This document shows positions 35,477 through 45,275 of a DNA stretch of 64,000 nucleotides, piece after piece. A program made the position numbers and the translations under genes. The stretch is from Modicisalibacter ilicicola DSM 19980. GTDB taxonomy: Bacteria > Pseudomonadota > Gammaproteobacteria > Pseudomonadales > Halomonadaceae. The notes under the pieces are model-generated. The model did not search any database and had not been told where the DNA came from. It worked only from the letters and a program-made list of their open reading frames with translations. Where the stretch lies: assembly GCF_900128925.1 (NCBI RefSeq), contig NZ_FQUJ01000014.1, positions 45,228 through 109,227 on the forward strand, given 5' to 3'. Numbering within the stretch: position 1 is the first letter of the stretch; every line of letters starts with the position of its first letter.

Positions 35477-37791
35477 GCCCCCTGTTCGGCCAACCCGTCA
35501 CCACCGACCATCACGAACACGTCCCGGGCCGTCAGTAGATGCAGCAAGGCATCCAGCAGTACGCTCGGGGAGCGCGCACGACGCCCGCCCAACAGCCCCA
35601 GCAGCAAGGCCCTGACATCCATGGCCCAGTCGGAACGTTCCTGGTCGAGCCTGCTGGCCACGGACGCAAGCGCCGATGCCACCAGCAAGCGAAGCTCGGG
35701 ATCGAGCCTGGGACCGATCTCCTCCAGACACTGCCAGGCACGGCGCGTCAGCACCGGCAGGTCATCATGCACCAACTGTGCGACCAGCGCCTCGGCAAAC
35801 GCCTGATTGGGTGTTCCGTCACGGGGGGCCAGCCAGTAGCGGCGGGCCAACTGACGAGAGCTGTCAGCCTCGCTCAGGGTACCGAACCAGGCGGTCACGG
35901 GCTCGCCATCGGCCAGGGTGCCGGGCAGATGAGACAGTGCCAGGTGCGCGTCGCGACCGCGATAGCGACAGGTCAGCTCCGTCCAGGGTGCAGCGGTGGC
36001 CTTCGCCTGGGCCAGGGTATGGTGCTCTCCCCCGGTGACGATCCGTGAGCCGGCCTGGACCGTGGCCAGCCAGGTCGAATCGCTCTCGGCCAGATAGCGG
36101 CGTGTCGCCGCACCGGGGCAACGATTCATCAGCTGCCAGCGGACCTTCAAGCATGATCTGGCCCAGTCGAGACGCGCCTCCTCGCCCGTCGGCAGGCGAT
36201 GCGCCAGCCAGGGCAGTGCTTGCATCTGACCGGCCTCGTTCAGGCACAACACGGGCATCGCCCAATCGACCCCGGCGACAGGCCTGGCAGGCGACCAAAG
36301 CAGAGCGTGGGTGGATTCCTTGCCATCCAGGTGCTGCCGTCGCGACCCTGCATCGAGCAGCGCCGTCAAGAGCGCCTGTTGCCGTTCGAGGGGGTAGCCC
36401 AGCAGTGACCAGGCCTGCTCGAGCAGCGCGAAACCCGCTATCTCGTTTCGCAACGTGGCCAAGGCGGTCACCAGCGCCCTGCCCTGGCCCAGCAGGCCAC
36501 GAGACAGCGACTGCATCCGCCGCGATGACGAGGAGCCCGAAGACGCTGGCGGCTGCGCCGCGAAGGAAGAATCGCCCGGAGCGCTCAACGCCTGGTCGAG
36601 CAACGCCTCGCGGTTCGCCAGATCCAGGTCCTCGGGCACCTGCTGACCGTGGGAGACGTAGTGAAGCCGCAGGCCATGGCGGATGGCGATATCCATTACC
36701 GCCCCCAGGCGCGGCGCCTCGTCGAGCTTGGTCAGGATCGCGCCGAAGAGCGGTGCGCCGGCTGCCCGCGAGGCGCGCTGATAGGTGTCGACGACCTCAT
36801 CGAGCGTATCGCCGTGACTGGCGGCATTGAGCAACAGCAGGCGTCGGATCGGTCGTGCCGATCGCCTGCCTGACGGCTCCTCGCCCAGCATCGCAATCTG
36901 CCCCGCCAGGCGTTGATCGCGCTGGCTCATGCCCACGGTATCGATGATGATCAGGCGCTTGTGAGCCAGGTGGGCGATCAGGCCATCCAGCGGCGCATCG
37001 GCTTCCAGGGCGTGCACCTCGACCCCCAGCAGCCGCGCGTAGATGCGCAGTTGCTCGTGAGCCCCGATTCGATAGCTGTCGGTGGTCACCAGCGCGACCC
37101 CGTCGGCGCCGTGCCGCATCACGTAGCGGGCGGCCAGCTTGGCCGTGGTCGTGGTCTTGCCGACACCGGTCGGCCCCACCAGGGCGAACACTCCGCCCTC
37201 ATCCAGCAACGCCGCTTCGTCTTCCAGCACCGGCAAGCGCGCTGCCAGCTGACGCCTTGACCAGTCGAGGGCCATCTCGTCGGCGGCGTGGATCAGCTCC
37301 ACCGGGGGCGCCTCGAGCAGCTCCTGAACCAGCCGCACACCGAACCCCGCCCCCAGCAGGCGCCGCTGCAATCGTGCCAGGGTGCTGTTTTCGCTATCGC
37401 GCGACGCGGCAGACACGTTCTGCATCTGGCCTGTCAGCAGGGTACGCAGATCCTGCATCTCGCCCAGCACACGCTGGCTGAATGCGGCGAAATCGGCCTC
37501 CGCTCGAAAGCCCGTTTCAGCACGCCTGGTGTCTTTGGGGGTCGAACGAGCGCTTGCAGTCACCTGGGCCACCGGCGATGCCGACGTCGGCCTCGAAGAC
37601 TCCGGCGGGGAATGCGTCGCCTCGTCTTGCCGACCGATCATCTGCCCATGCTCGTTGTCGGCCATGGCCAGTATTTCCACGCCTTCGTGAACGTTGCGAT
37701 TGGACAACACCAGGGCGTCGTCCCCGAGGGCCGCGCGCACCTGGCGCATGGCATCACGGCTGTTGACGCCGATGAAGCGTTTGACACTCAT
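35470..37791 (-). CDS. flhF: FlhF, SRP-type flagellar GTPase with long C-terminal extension
   Basis: The 773-residue protein begins with the FlhF N-domain (VKRFIGVNSRDAMRQVRAALG). A variable linker follows, then an SRP-GTPase NG domain with G1 GPTGVGKTTTTAK (about 206-218), G3 IIDTVGMSQRD (about 282-292) and G4 TKLDEAPRLG (about 354-363). FlhF guides placement of flagella. The NG domain ends near residue 400, where most FlhF proteins end. Here about 370 more residues follow, Leu- and Ala-rich and without a motif I recognise. The ATG overlapping the flhA stop as TGATG was taken, with GGAGGT upstream. It is co-transcribed with flhBA. Confidence 0.9.
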   Translation of the reverse strand: MSVKRFIGVNSRDAMRQVRAALGDDALVLSNRNVHEGVEILAMADNEHGQMIGRQDEATHSPPESSRPTSASPVAQVTASARSTPKDTRRAETGFRAEADFAAFSQRVLGEMQDLRTLLTGQMQNVSAASRDSENSTLARLQRRLLGAGFGVRLVQELLEAPPVELIHAADEMALDWSRRQLAARLPVLEDEAALLDEGGVFALVGPTGVGKTTTTAKLAARYVMRHGADGVALVTTDSYRIGAHEQLRIYARLLGVEVHALEADAPLDGLIAHLAHKRLIIIDTVGMSQRDQRLAGQIAMLGEEPSGRRSARPIRRLLLLNAASHGDTLDEVVDTYQRASRAAGAPLFGAILTKLDEAPRLGAVMDIAIRHGLRLHYVSHGQQVPEDLDLANREALLDQALSAPGDSSFAAQPPASSGSSSSRRMQSLSRGLLGQGRALVTALATLRNEIAGFALLEQAWSLLGYPLERQQALLTALLDAGSRRQHLDGKESTHALLWSPARPVAGVDWAMPVLCLNEAGQMQALPWLAHRLPTGEEARLDWARSCLKVRWQLMNRCPGAATRRYLAESDSTWLATVQAGSRIVTGGEHHTLAQAKATAAPWTELTCRYRGRDAHLALSHLPGTLADGEPVTAWFGTLSEADSSRQLARRYWLAPRDGTPNQAFAEALVAQLVHDDLPVLTRRAWQCLEEIGPRLDPELRLLVASALASVASRLDQERSDWAMDVRALLLGLLGGRRARSPSVLLDALLHLLTARDVFVMVGGDGLAEQGAW

Positions 37792-39872
37792 CAATGACCT
37801 CCAATCAGAGTCGTGACGCGCAGGGTCCGGTCATCCGGGATCTCGGCCTGGGAGAGCACCGCCAGGTGGCTCAGTCGGCGGCGCAGGAAGCGCGAGAGCA
37901 ACGCTCGCAGGCCGTGCTGAACGACCAGCACCACCGGTTCGCCACTCGCTTCCTGACGTGCCACGCCCGCCTCCGCCTCGCGCATCAGGGTATCTGCCAG
38001 TCCCGGCTCGAGGGCACCGCCCCCGTTCATGGCCTGGCTCAACACCTGCTCGAGATTGGCGTCGAGACCGATCACGTGCAGTTCCTCCTGCCCGGGGAAG
38101 CAGTGCTGGGTAATGGCGCGTCCCAGGGCCATGCGCACGATGGCGGTGAGCTCATGGGCATCGCTCTGGGGCGTCGCATGCTCCGCCAGGGTGTCGAGGA
38201 TGGTGCGCAAGTCGCGGATCGAGACGTCCTCTTCGAGCAGATTGTGCAGCAGGCGCTGCAACGTGGTGAGAGACACCAGCTTGGGCACCACGTCCTCGAC
38301 CAGGGCCTTGTTCTCTTCACCCAGCTTGTCGAGCAGCTGTTGCACCTCGTGACGTCCCAGCATCTCGCCGGCATGACGATGCAGCAGATGATTGAGATGC
38401 GTGGCAACCACGGTGCCGGCGTCTACCACGGTATAGCCGTACACCTGGGCGTGTTCGCGCTGGGAGCCGTCGATCCATACCGCCGGCAGCCCGAAGGCCG
38501 GGTCCGTGGTATTCGTGCCCTCGAGATGGCCCGATACCTGACCCGGATCGATGGCCAGCCATTTGCCCGGATAGGCCTCGGCACGGCCTACCTCGACGCC
38601 TTTCAGGGTGATGACATAGGTGTTGGGCCCCAGCTCCAGGTTGTCGCGGATATGCACCACCGGGGGCAGGAACCCGACCTCCTGGGCGAACTTCTTGCGC
38701 ACACTCTTGATGCGCCCGAGCAGTTCCCCGTCCTGACGATGATCGACCAGCGGGATCAGGCGATGGCCCACCTCGAGCCCCAGGGTATCGACCAGTTGCA
38801 CATCGTCCCAACTGGCCTCCGGAGCCTCCTGGGTGGGAGGCGGTGCCGCGCTGTCGAGCGCCTCCTCGGCGAGCTTGTCCTGATTGCGCTGAGTCAGCCA
38901 CCAGGCGAGGCTGCCGAGCATGACGCTGAACAGCAGGAACACGAGATTGGGCATCCCCGGAACGAGCCCCAGCAATCCCATGACACAGGCTGCCAGTACC
39001 AGCACCTGGGGGTTGTTGAACAACTGCCCCATCATCTGTTGGCCGACGTCCTGGTCGGTGTTGACCCGAGACACGGTGACGCCGGCCGCCGTGGAGATCA
39101 CCAGAGCGGGGATCTGCGCTACCAGGCCGTCGCCGATGGTCAGCAGCGTGTAGGTGCGTGCCGCGCTGGCGAAACTCATGTCGTGCTGCAGCACGCCGAT
39201 CAGCAGGCCACCGATGAGGTTGACCACCATGATGATCAGCCCGGCCACGGCATCGCCACGCACGAATTTGCTGGCACCGTCCATGGAACCGTAGAAATCG
39301 GACTCCTGGGCGATCTCGCCCCGCCGCTTCTTGGCATCTTCTTCGCCGATCAGCCCCGCGTTGAGATCCGCATCGATGGCCATCTGCTTGCCGGGCATGG
39401 AGTCGAGCATGAAGCGCGCCCCCACTTCCGCGATGCGCCCGGCGCCCTTGGTGATGACCATGAAATTGATGATCACCAGGATCAGGAACACCACCAGCCC
39501 CACGGCGAAGTTTCCCCCGATCAGGAATTCACCGAACGCCTGGATGACCTTGCCCGCCGCGTCCCCGCCCTCGTTGCCGTTCATCAGCACGACCCGGGTG
39601 GAGGCGACATTCAGCGACAGCCTCAGCAAGGTGGTGAACAGCAGCACCGCCGGAAAGGCGGCGAAGTCCAGGGGCTTCTGGGTGAACATGCTGACCAACA
39701 GCACCATGATCCCGAGCGCGATGTTGAAGGTGAACAGCATGTCCAGCGCGAAGGGCGGCAACGGCAGGATCATCATCGACAGGATCATGATGATCAGAAT
39801 GGGCCCGGCGAGGAGCTTCATTCGGGCATCACCCATGAAATTCTGTCGTCCCAGGGTGTCTAGCAGGTTCAT
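37791..39872 (-). CDS. flhA: FlhA, export gate protein of the flagellar type III secretion system
   Basis: The 693-residue protein has about eight helices in the first 320 residues. The conserved cytoplasmic FHIPEP loop is seen as LLRLSLNVASTRVVL, GRIAEVGARFMLDSMPGKQMA and DLNAGLI. The large C-terminal cytoplasmic domain binds chaperone-cargo complexes such as FliS, FliT and FliD. It starts overlapping the flhB stop and ends overlapping flhF. The length is normal for FlhA. Confidence 0.95.
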   Translation of the reverse strand: MNLLDTLGRQNFMGDARMKLLAGPILIIMILSMMILPLPPFALDMLFTFNIALGIMVLLVSMFTQKPLDFAAFPAVLLFTTLLRLSLNVASTRVVLMNGNEGGDAAGKVIQAFGEFLIGGNFAVGLVVFLILVIINFMVITKGAGRIAEVGARFMLDSMPGKQMAIDADLNAGLIGEEDAKKRRGEIAQESDFYGSMDGASKFVRGDAVAGLIIMVVNLIGGLLIGVLQHDMSFASAARTYTLLTIGDGLVAQIPALVISTAAGVTVSRVNTDQDVGQQMMGQLFNNPQVLVLAACVMGLLGLVPGMPNLVFLLFSVMLGSLAWWLTQRNQDKLAEEALDSAAPPPTQEAPEASWDDVQLVDTLGLEVGHRLIPLVDHRQDGELLGRIKSVRKKFAQEVGFLPPVVHIRDNLELGPNTYVITLKGVEVGRAEAYPGKWLAIDPGQVSGHLEGTNTTDPAFGLPAVWIDGSQREHAQVYGYTVVDAGTVVATHLNHLLHRHAGEMLGRHEVQQLLDKLGEENKALVEDVVPKLVSLTTLQRLLHNLLEEDVSIRDLRTILDTLAEHATPQSDAHELTAIVRMALGRAITQHCFPGQEELHVIGLDANLEQVLSQAMNGGGALEPGLADTLMREAEAGVARQEASGEPVVLVVQHGLRALLSRFLRRRLSHLAVLSQAEIPDDRTLRVTTLIGGH

Positions 39873-41032
39873 CGGGAATCCTCGGCGGATGAATCGGGTC
39901 GGCTGGCGTCGTCCAGCTCGGCGGGCACCGGCAAGTCAAGGGGGGTATCGGGCATCTCGCCACCCTCGCGGCGTACCTGCTTCAGGCGAAAGGCCCAGGC
40001 CAGTACCTCGGCAACGGCGGTGTAGAGCGTCGCGGGTATTTCGTGATCCAGATCGACATGGCGATAGAGCGCCCGGGCCAGGGGCGGCGCCTCGAGTCTC
40101 GGGATGGCGTGTTCTTCACCCAGCTCGCGAATGCGTGCCGCAACCGCATCGGCGCCCTTGGCGACCACGCGCGGCGCGCCCATGTCGTCGCGATAGCTCA
40201 AGGCGACCGCGTAATGGGTCGGGTTGGTGACGATGACGTCCGCCTCGGGCACCTTGCTCATCATGCGTCCCCGGGCCATGGCCTGCTGCTGCTGGCGAAT
40301 GCGCCCCTTGACCTGGGGATCGCCCTCGGACTCCTTGTGCTCCTTCTTGATCTCGTCCTTGGTCATGCGCAACTTCTTGTTGTGGCTCCAGAGCTGATAA
40401 GGCACGTCGATGAGGATCACCACCACCAGGGAGAGTATGATCAGCCCGCAGCACAGTGCCGCCAGCTCGAGGGCATGAAACAGGGCCTGTTGCAGCGGCT
40501 GCTCCATCAGGGCCATCAACTCGCCGCGCTTCAGCCACAGGAATCCCACCGCCACGCTGCCGGTGAGCACCGACTTGGAGATCGCCTTGGCCAGCTCCGC
40601 CAGCGCCTGGCTGGAGAACATGCGCTTCAATCCCTTGAAAGGATTGAGCTTGGAGAGTTGCGGCTTGAGCGACTTGGCGGAAATCAGCCACCCTCCCAGC
40701 AACGCCGGCGCCACCAGCGCGACCACCGTCAGCAGCAGGAAGAGCGGCACCAGTGCCACCAGCGTATGCGTGCCCAGCGTCCACAGCTTCGCCAGCATGA
40801 GGGTGCCGTCGAAGGCGATCCCGCGATCGAACAGGAACGCCTGCTCCATCATCGTGCCCAGCTGGTCGTAAAGCAGCGAACCCGTCGTCCACAGGCCCGC
40901 CACCCCTGCCATCAGCATCATGAACGTGGACAGTTCCCGGGAGCGGGCAACCTGGCCTTCCTCCCGCGCCTTTTCGAGGCGTCGCGGCGTAGGCTCTTCG
41001 GTCTTTTCCTCGTCGCTGCTGTCGTCGGCCAT
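39869..41032 (-). CDS. flhB: FlhB, substrate-specificity switch of flagellar export
   Basis: The 387-residue protein starts with the charged EEKTEEPTPRRLEKAREEGQ segment, has four membrane helices, and carries the self-cleavage motif NPTH at residues 270-273 (VIVTNPTHYAVAL). Cleavage after the Asn switches export from rod/hook to filament proteins. The ATG before MADDSSDEEK was chosen, as in homologues. It is the first gene of the flhBA-flhF-flhG-like-flhE-fliA run, 191 bases after cheZ, so an own promoter is likely there, though none could be read. Confidence 0.95.
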   Translation of the reverse strand: MADDSSDEEKTEEPTPRRLEKAREEGQVARSRELSTFMMLMAGVAGLWTTGSLLYDQLGTMMEQAFLFDRGIAFDGTLMLAKLWTLGTHTLVALVPLFLLLTVVALVAPALLGGWLISAKSLKPQLSKLNPFKGLKRMFSSQALAELAKAISKSVLTGSVAVGFLWLKRGELMALMEQPLQQALFHALELAALCCGLIILSLVVVILIDVPYQLWSHNKKLRMTKDEIKKEHKESEGDPQVKGRIRQQQQAMARGRMMSKVPEADVIVTNPTHYAVALSYRDDMGAPRVVAKGADAVAARIRELGEEHAIPRLEAPPLARALYRHVDLDHEIPATLYTAVAEVLAWAFRLKQVRREGGEMPDTPLDLPVPAELDDASRPDSSAEDSR

Positions 41033-41223
41033 GGGGTACCACGCAAAGGCGGTCAAAAGTAAACGAACGAGGGCTATTCTGAGCGGCGAACGCGAAAAAC
41101 GATCACGCAAAAAGCGCGACTAATCGGGCGCTAATCCACGATTGTCGCGCAGGAGGCAACAGGGGCATGGCGCTTCAAGGGATGAACATGGCGCCGTGGG
41201 TCTTTTTCGAAGGAGCGCGTCTC

Positions 41224-41889
41224 CTAGAAGCCCAGCGAGTCGAGGAGATCATCCACCTGGTCCTGATTGCTGACCACATCGGCCCCTTCCGACTTGACCT
41301 GGGGGCCGTTGACCAACGAGCTGCCGCGCTCGCTGTCCATGATCCGGCGTAGCTCCTTGCGGTCCTCCTCGTTGTCGGGAACGCTATCGAGCAGCACCTG
41401 AACCAGCTGGCTCTCGATCTGCTTGACGACATCCATCATCTTCTTGATCACCTGGCCGGTCAGGTCCTGGAAATCCTGGGCCATCATGATCTCGAGCAGC
41501 TCGGCACTGGTGGCCTGGGTCTGCACCGGCACCGTGGCGAGATACTCACGGGTCTCGACAACCAGCTGCTTGGCGTGATCCGGTCCCGTCGGCTCGTTGA
41601 ACCACCCCTCCCAGCGCTTGTCGAGCTCCTTCGCCCGGGTCTCGAGGGTATCCTGGATCGGCTGGGCCCGGTCGATGGCGTTGAGCGCGCGCTCCGCGGC
41701 CTGCTCGGTCATCGTCGCAATGTAGTTCAAGCGATCCCGGGCATCGGGAATCGCCTCCGCGGCCTTCTCTATTTCCTTGTCGAGTCCCAGTTCCTTCATG
41801 CTGTCCCGCAACATTCGGGTCAATTGTCCGATCCTCAGGATGAGATCGTCGGACTGCAAATAGACGTTCTGCTGTGCATCACCGCTCAT
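41224..41889 (-). CDS. cheZ: CheZ, phosphatase for CheY-P
   Basis: The 221-residue protein has a long helical hairpin with [19 protein letters not shown], which holds the active-site Asp and Gln. It ends in [11 protein letters not shown], the C-terminal peptide that grips CheY. It removes phosphate from CheY and ends the tumbling signal. It lies 19 bases after cheY, as in enterics. Confidence 0.94.
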   Translation of the reverse strand: MSGDAQQNVYLQSDDLILRIGQLTRMLRDSMKELGLDKEIEKAAEAIPDARDRLNYIATMTEQAAERALNAIDRAQPIQDTLETRAKELDKRWEGWFNEPTGPDHAKQLVVETREYLATVPVQTQATSAELLEIMMAQDFQDLTGQVIKKMMDVVKQIESQLVQVLLDSVPDNEEDRKELRRIMDSERGSSLVNGPQVKSEGADVVSNQDQVDDLLDSLGF

Positions 41890-41908
41890 GACTTCTCCTC
41901 CTCAAGGC

Positions 41909-42298
41909 TTATTGACCCAGTTTCTCGAAGATCTTGTTGAGCTTTTCTTCGAGCGTTGCCGCGGTGAAAGGCTTGACCACGTAGCCGTTGGCACCCGCCT
42001 GGGCAGCCGCGATGATGTTCTCCTTCTTCGCTTCCGCCGTGACCATCAGCACCGGCAACGACTTCAATGTCTCGTCGGCGCGAATCTGCTTGAGCATCTC
42101 GAGGCCATCGAGATTGGGCATGTTCCAGTCCGAGACGACGAATTCGAAGCCCCCGGAGCGTAGCTTGCTCAGCCCTTCCTGACCGTCCTCGGCCTCGTCG
42201 ACGTTGGTGTAGCCCAACTCCTTGAGTAGACTGCGCACGATGCGTCGCATGGTGGGAAAGTCATCCACCACCAAAATGCTCAGGTTCTTGTCGGCCAT
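41909..42298 (-). CDS. cheY: CheY, chemotaxis response regulator
   Basis: The 129-residue receiver domain has the same length as E. coli CheY. Key residues are in the same positions: D12, D13, phosphorylation site D57 (VSDWNMP), T87 and K109. Phosphorylated by CheA, it binds FliM and changes flagellar rotation. The ATG before MADKNLS was chosen; the six upstream codons (MKVGQK) are not conserved. It lies between an MCP gene and cheZ. Confidence 0.96.
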   Translation of the reverse strand: MADKNLSILVVDDFPTMRRIVRSLLKELGYTNVDEAEDGQEGLSKLRSGGFEFVVSDWNMPNLDGLEMLKQIRADETLKSLPVLMVTAEAKKENIIAAAQAGANGYVVKPFTAATLEEKLNKIFEKLGQ

Positions 42299-42343
42299 CT
42301 TCTGTCCTACCTTCATTCGTCAAATAGAGTGGTTGTTACTGCC

Positions 42344-44077
42344 TCAGAACTCTTCCCATTCATCCTCGGAAACCGGTTGAGGCGTGGTGGTTGCCTTCGT
42401 CGCGGGCAAGCTCTTGCCGGCCGTCGCCCGGTCGGCGGCGCCCCGGCTGGAGCGCAATGACGAGACTGGCTCCTGCTTGGTGCCCGATATTGTCGCTGCC
42501 GCCACCGAGCCGGTGCTGTAGTGCGACAGGCGGAACACCGCCACGGCCCGCTCCAGACGACTGGCCTGCTGTTCCAGGGAGGCGGCGGCCGCCGCGGCCT
42601 GCTGAACGAGCGCGGCATTCTGCTGGATCACCTGGTCCATCTGGGTAATGGCGCCATTGACCTCTTCGATACCGGCGCTCTGCTCCTGGGAAGCGGCGGA
42701 GATTTCATCCATGATGTCGGTCACGCGACGCACCGCCGTGACCACGTCCTGCATGGTGGTGCCCGCCTCCTCGACCAGGGTCGAACCTTGCTGGACCTGC
42801 ACCACCGAGCTGTCGATCAATGCCTTGATCTCCTTGGCGGCCTCGGCACTGCGGCTGGCCAGGTTGCGCACCTCGCTGGCCACCACGGCAAAGCCTCTGC
42901 CCTGTTCGCCGGCCCGCGCAGCCTCCACCGAGGCATTCAGCGCCAGGATGTTGGTCTGGAAGGCGATGGAATCGATGACCCCGGTAATGTCGGAAATCTT
43001 GCTGGAACTATTGGAAATGGTACGCATGGTGTCGATGACCTGATCGACTACCTCCCCGCCATGAGTGGCGGTCGACGAGGCATCGTTGGCCAGGGTGCTG
43101 GCCTGGCGCGCGTTGTCCGCATTCTGCCTGACAGTGGAAGTGAGCTGCTCCATGCTGGCGACGGTTTCCTCGATGGAACTGGCCTGCTGCTCGGTACGCG
43201 AAGAGAGATCGGCATTGCCGCTGGCGATCTCCTGGGAACCATTGTGAATCGATTCGCTGCTTTCACGCACGGTGCCGACGGTCTTCGAAAGACTCTGCTG
43301 CATGTCCCGCATTGCGGAAAAGAGCTTGCCGATCTCGTTGCGAGTACGCACCTTGATCTCCTGGGAAAGATCCGCCTGAGCGATACGCTCGAAATGCTCC
43401 ACCGCCAGATTGAGCGGCCTGACGATCATCACCTGCAGGCCGAAGCGCACCGCGAGCAGCAACATCAGAGCCAGCACCAGAACCCCTGCCTCGATGACAA
43501 CGAACAACCGCGTCTGGTCGTGATACTGGGCGATGAGGGTCTCGCCACGTTCGCCAGCATAGGTCACGAATTCGCTCATGGCCTCGCTCAATGTCAGGAC
43601 GACCCCGGCCATGTCCGACTTCAGCCCGTCGTACTCGCCCAGGCTCCCGTCCGCCAAGGCGGCGTGCTGGGCTTGCAGGTGTTCGAGCACCTCGGCGAAG
43701 CTGGCTTCAAGCGGCTCGGCGAGAGATTTGCCCGCCTCGGTCTTGGGTACCGCCTGGAAGCGCTGGAAGAGGGTCCGGGCCTCCGTCAACTGGGCCGAAG
43801 CTGCATCGATGGCCTTGCTGGCCTTCTCCTGATAGCCGAACATGCTGGCGTTGACTGCCGTGTCCATGTTCAGACGCGCCTGGAGCAGCAACGCATCGGC
43901 CCGGGTAATCCGGTTGAGCTGCTCGACATTGATGCGAGTGATCGTATCGAGTGTTTTCTCCCCCGCGCTGCCGCCGGTATAGGCCAGCCCGGCCAGCACC
44001 AGGAAGAAAACGGCACAACACGCCAATGAAGCCGTCAACAAGGCGTTGATCGAAAAGCGTCCGAACAGTCCCTTCAT
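42344..44077 (-). CDS. Methyl-accepting chemotaxis protein, Tar/Tsr type
   Basis: The 577-residue receptor has a first membrane helix ([21 protein letters not shown]), a periplasmic four-helix-bundle type sensor of about 150 residues, a second helix ([20 protein letters not shown]), a HAMP domain and a signalling domain with the hairpin tip [20 protein letters not shown]. It ends in EWEEF, close to the NWETF tether for CheR and CheB. The ligand is unknown. The ATG was chosen because GAGG precedes it; a GTG four codons earlier is possible. It follows cheB, where enterics have cheY. Confidence 0.93.
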   Translation of the reverse strand: MKGLFGRFSINALLTASLACCAVFFLVLAGLAYTGGSAGEKTLDTITRINVEQLNRITRADALLLQARLNMDTAVNASMFGYQEKASKAIDAASAQLTEARTLFQRFQAVPKTEAGKSLAEPLEASFAEVLEHLQAQHAALADGSLGEYDGLKSDMAGVVLTLSEAMSEFVTYAGERGETLIAQYHDQTRLFVVIEAGVLVLALMLLLAVRFGLQVMIVRPLNLAVEHFERIAQADLSQEIKVRTRNEIGKLFSAMRDMQQSLSKTVGTVRESSESIHNGSQEIASGNADLSSRTEQQASSIEETVASMEQLTSTVRQNADNARQASTLANDASSTATHGGEVVDQVIDTMRTISNSSSKISDITGVIDSIAFQTNILALNASVEAARAGEQGRGFAVVASEVRNLASRSAEAAKEIKALIDSSVVQVQQGSTLVEEAGTTMQDVVTAVRRVTDIMDEISAASQEQSAGIEEVNGAITQMDQVIQQNAALVQQAAAAAASLEQQASRLERAVAVFRLSHYSTGSVAAATISGTKQEPVSSLRSSRGAADRATAGKSLPATKATTTPQPVSEDEWEEF

Positions 44078-44122
44078 ATTGTCCCTCACGTAATGGTCGT
44101 CATTGATTGGTTTTAATAATTC

Positions 44123-45184
44123 TCAGACACGCTGGGCGCGTCCCGAGGCAGCCACGTGATGCACGATCTGCCCGGCCATCTGGTCGATGTCGACGATCTC
44201 CATGGCCCCTCCCAGGGCCACGGCTTCGCGAGGCATGCCGTAGACCACGCAGCTGGCCTCGCTTTGCGCCAGCGTATGCGCCCCGGCCTGGCGCATCTCG
44301 AGCAGCCCCGCCGCGCCATCCTTGCCCATTCCGGTGAGGATGACCCCGATGGCATTGCGCCCGGCCTGCTGGGCAGCCGAGTGGAACAGCACATCCACCG
44401 AGGGGCGGTGCCGGTTCACGGGTGGCCCGTTGTCGAGACGTGCCACGTAGTTGGCGCCGCTTCGTCCCAGCTTCAGGTGCGTATCCCCCGGGGCGATATA
44501 GGCGTGCCCGGGCAGGATACGCTCGCCCTCCTCGGCTTCCTTGACGGTGATACGGCACAGGCGGTCGAGCCGTTCGGCGAAGGAGCGGGTGAAGCCTCCC
44601 GGCATGTGCTGGGTGATGAGGATCGCCGGGCTGTTGGCTGGCAGCGGCTCGAGCACGGTACGAATCGCTTCGGTGCCGCCGGTCGAGGCGCCGATGATGA
44701 TCAGCTTCTCGCTCGAGATGAGCGGCGCCTTGATCGGTGCCGGCGGAGGGGTATCCTTGCGGCGAGCGGTCCGGGGCCTCGAGCGTGCGGCGGCGCGCAA
44801 CTTGTCCGCGATCATCGAGGAGTACTCGAGCATGCCGCTGCGGATGCCCATCTGGGGCTTGGAAATGAAATCCACCGCACCGAGTTCCAGGGCGCGCAGG
44901 GTGATTTCCGAGCCCGCCTGGGTCAGCGACGACACCATCAGCACCGGCATGGGCCGCAAGCGCATCAGGCGCTCGAGGAAATCGAGCCCATCCATGCGCG
45001 GCATCTCGACATCCAGCGTCAACACATCGGGATTGGTGCGCTTGATGAGATCGCGCGCCACCAGGGGGTCCGGCGCCGTTCCCACGACCTCCATGTCCGG
45101 TTCGGAATTGATGATCTCGCTCATCAGGTCACGAATCAGCGCCGAGTCGTCGATGCATAGCACCTTGATCTTGGGTGCGCTCAA
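44123..45184 (-). CDS. cheB: CheB, receptor methylesterase/deamidase
   Basis: The 353-residue protein has a receiver domain (phospho-acceptor D58 in [10 protein letters not shown], acidic pair D12, D13) and a C-terminal methylesterase domain with catalytic Ser in [10 protein letters not shown], His in ITQHMPGG and Asp in TGMGKDGA. It removes methyl groups from the receptors. No ATG fits. The start given is a TTG with AAGGAGAGG seven bases before it, and it yields the normal N-terminus [13 protein letters not shown] sigma-28 promoter overlaps the end of cheR just upstream, so cheB and the following genes can be transcribed separately. Confidence 0.93.
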   Translation of the reverse strand: MSAPKIKVLCIDDSALIRDLMSEIINSEPDMEVVGTAPDPLVARDLIKRTNPDVLTLDVEMPRMDGLDFLERLMRLRPMPVLMVSSLTQAGSEITLRALELGAVDFISKPQMGIRSGMLEYSSMIADKLRAAARSRPRTARRKDTPPPAPIKAPLISSEKLIIIGASTGGTEAIRTVLEPLPANSPAILITQHMPGGFTRSFAERLDRLCRITVKEAEEGERILPGHAYIAPGDTHLKLGRSGANYVARLDNGPPVNRHRPSVDVLFHSAAQQAGRNAIGVILTGMGKDGAAGLLEMRQAGAHTLAQSEASCVVYGMPREAVALGGAMEIVDIDQMAGQIVHHVAASGRAQRV

Positions 45185-45248
45185 GAGCCCTCTCCTTTCC
45201 AACGCCTTGCCTCACGGGAGGCAAGCATAGTGACTGTCATTACCAAGT

Positions 45249-45275
45249 TTATCGGCCGGAAGGTGGTTGACTTGA
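45249..45275 (-). promoter_or_regulatory. Sigma-28 (FliA) promoter before cheB
   Basis: Read on the minus strand it is TCAAGTCA, 11 bases, then GCCGATAA, a perfect -10 element. The first three bases of TTATCGGC on the plus strand are also the cheR stop codon. It lies about 65 bases before the cheB TTG; a TTGCCTC/GAGGCAA hairpin lies between. Confidence 0.75.

Noticed and set aside
37794..39863. Long plus-strand open frame opposite flhA
   Set aside because: The reverse frame of flhA gives a His/Gln/Asp-rich sequence without domains or a ribosome site; flhA is certain.
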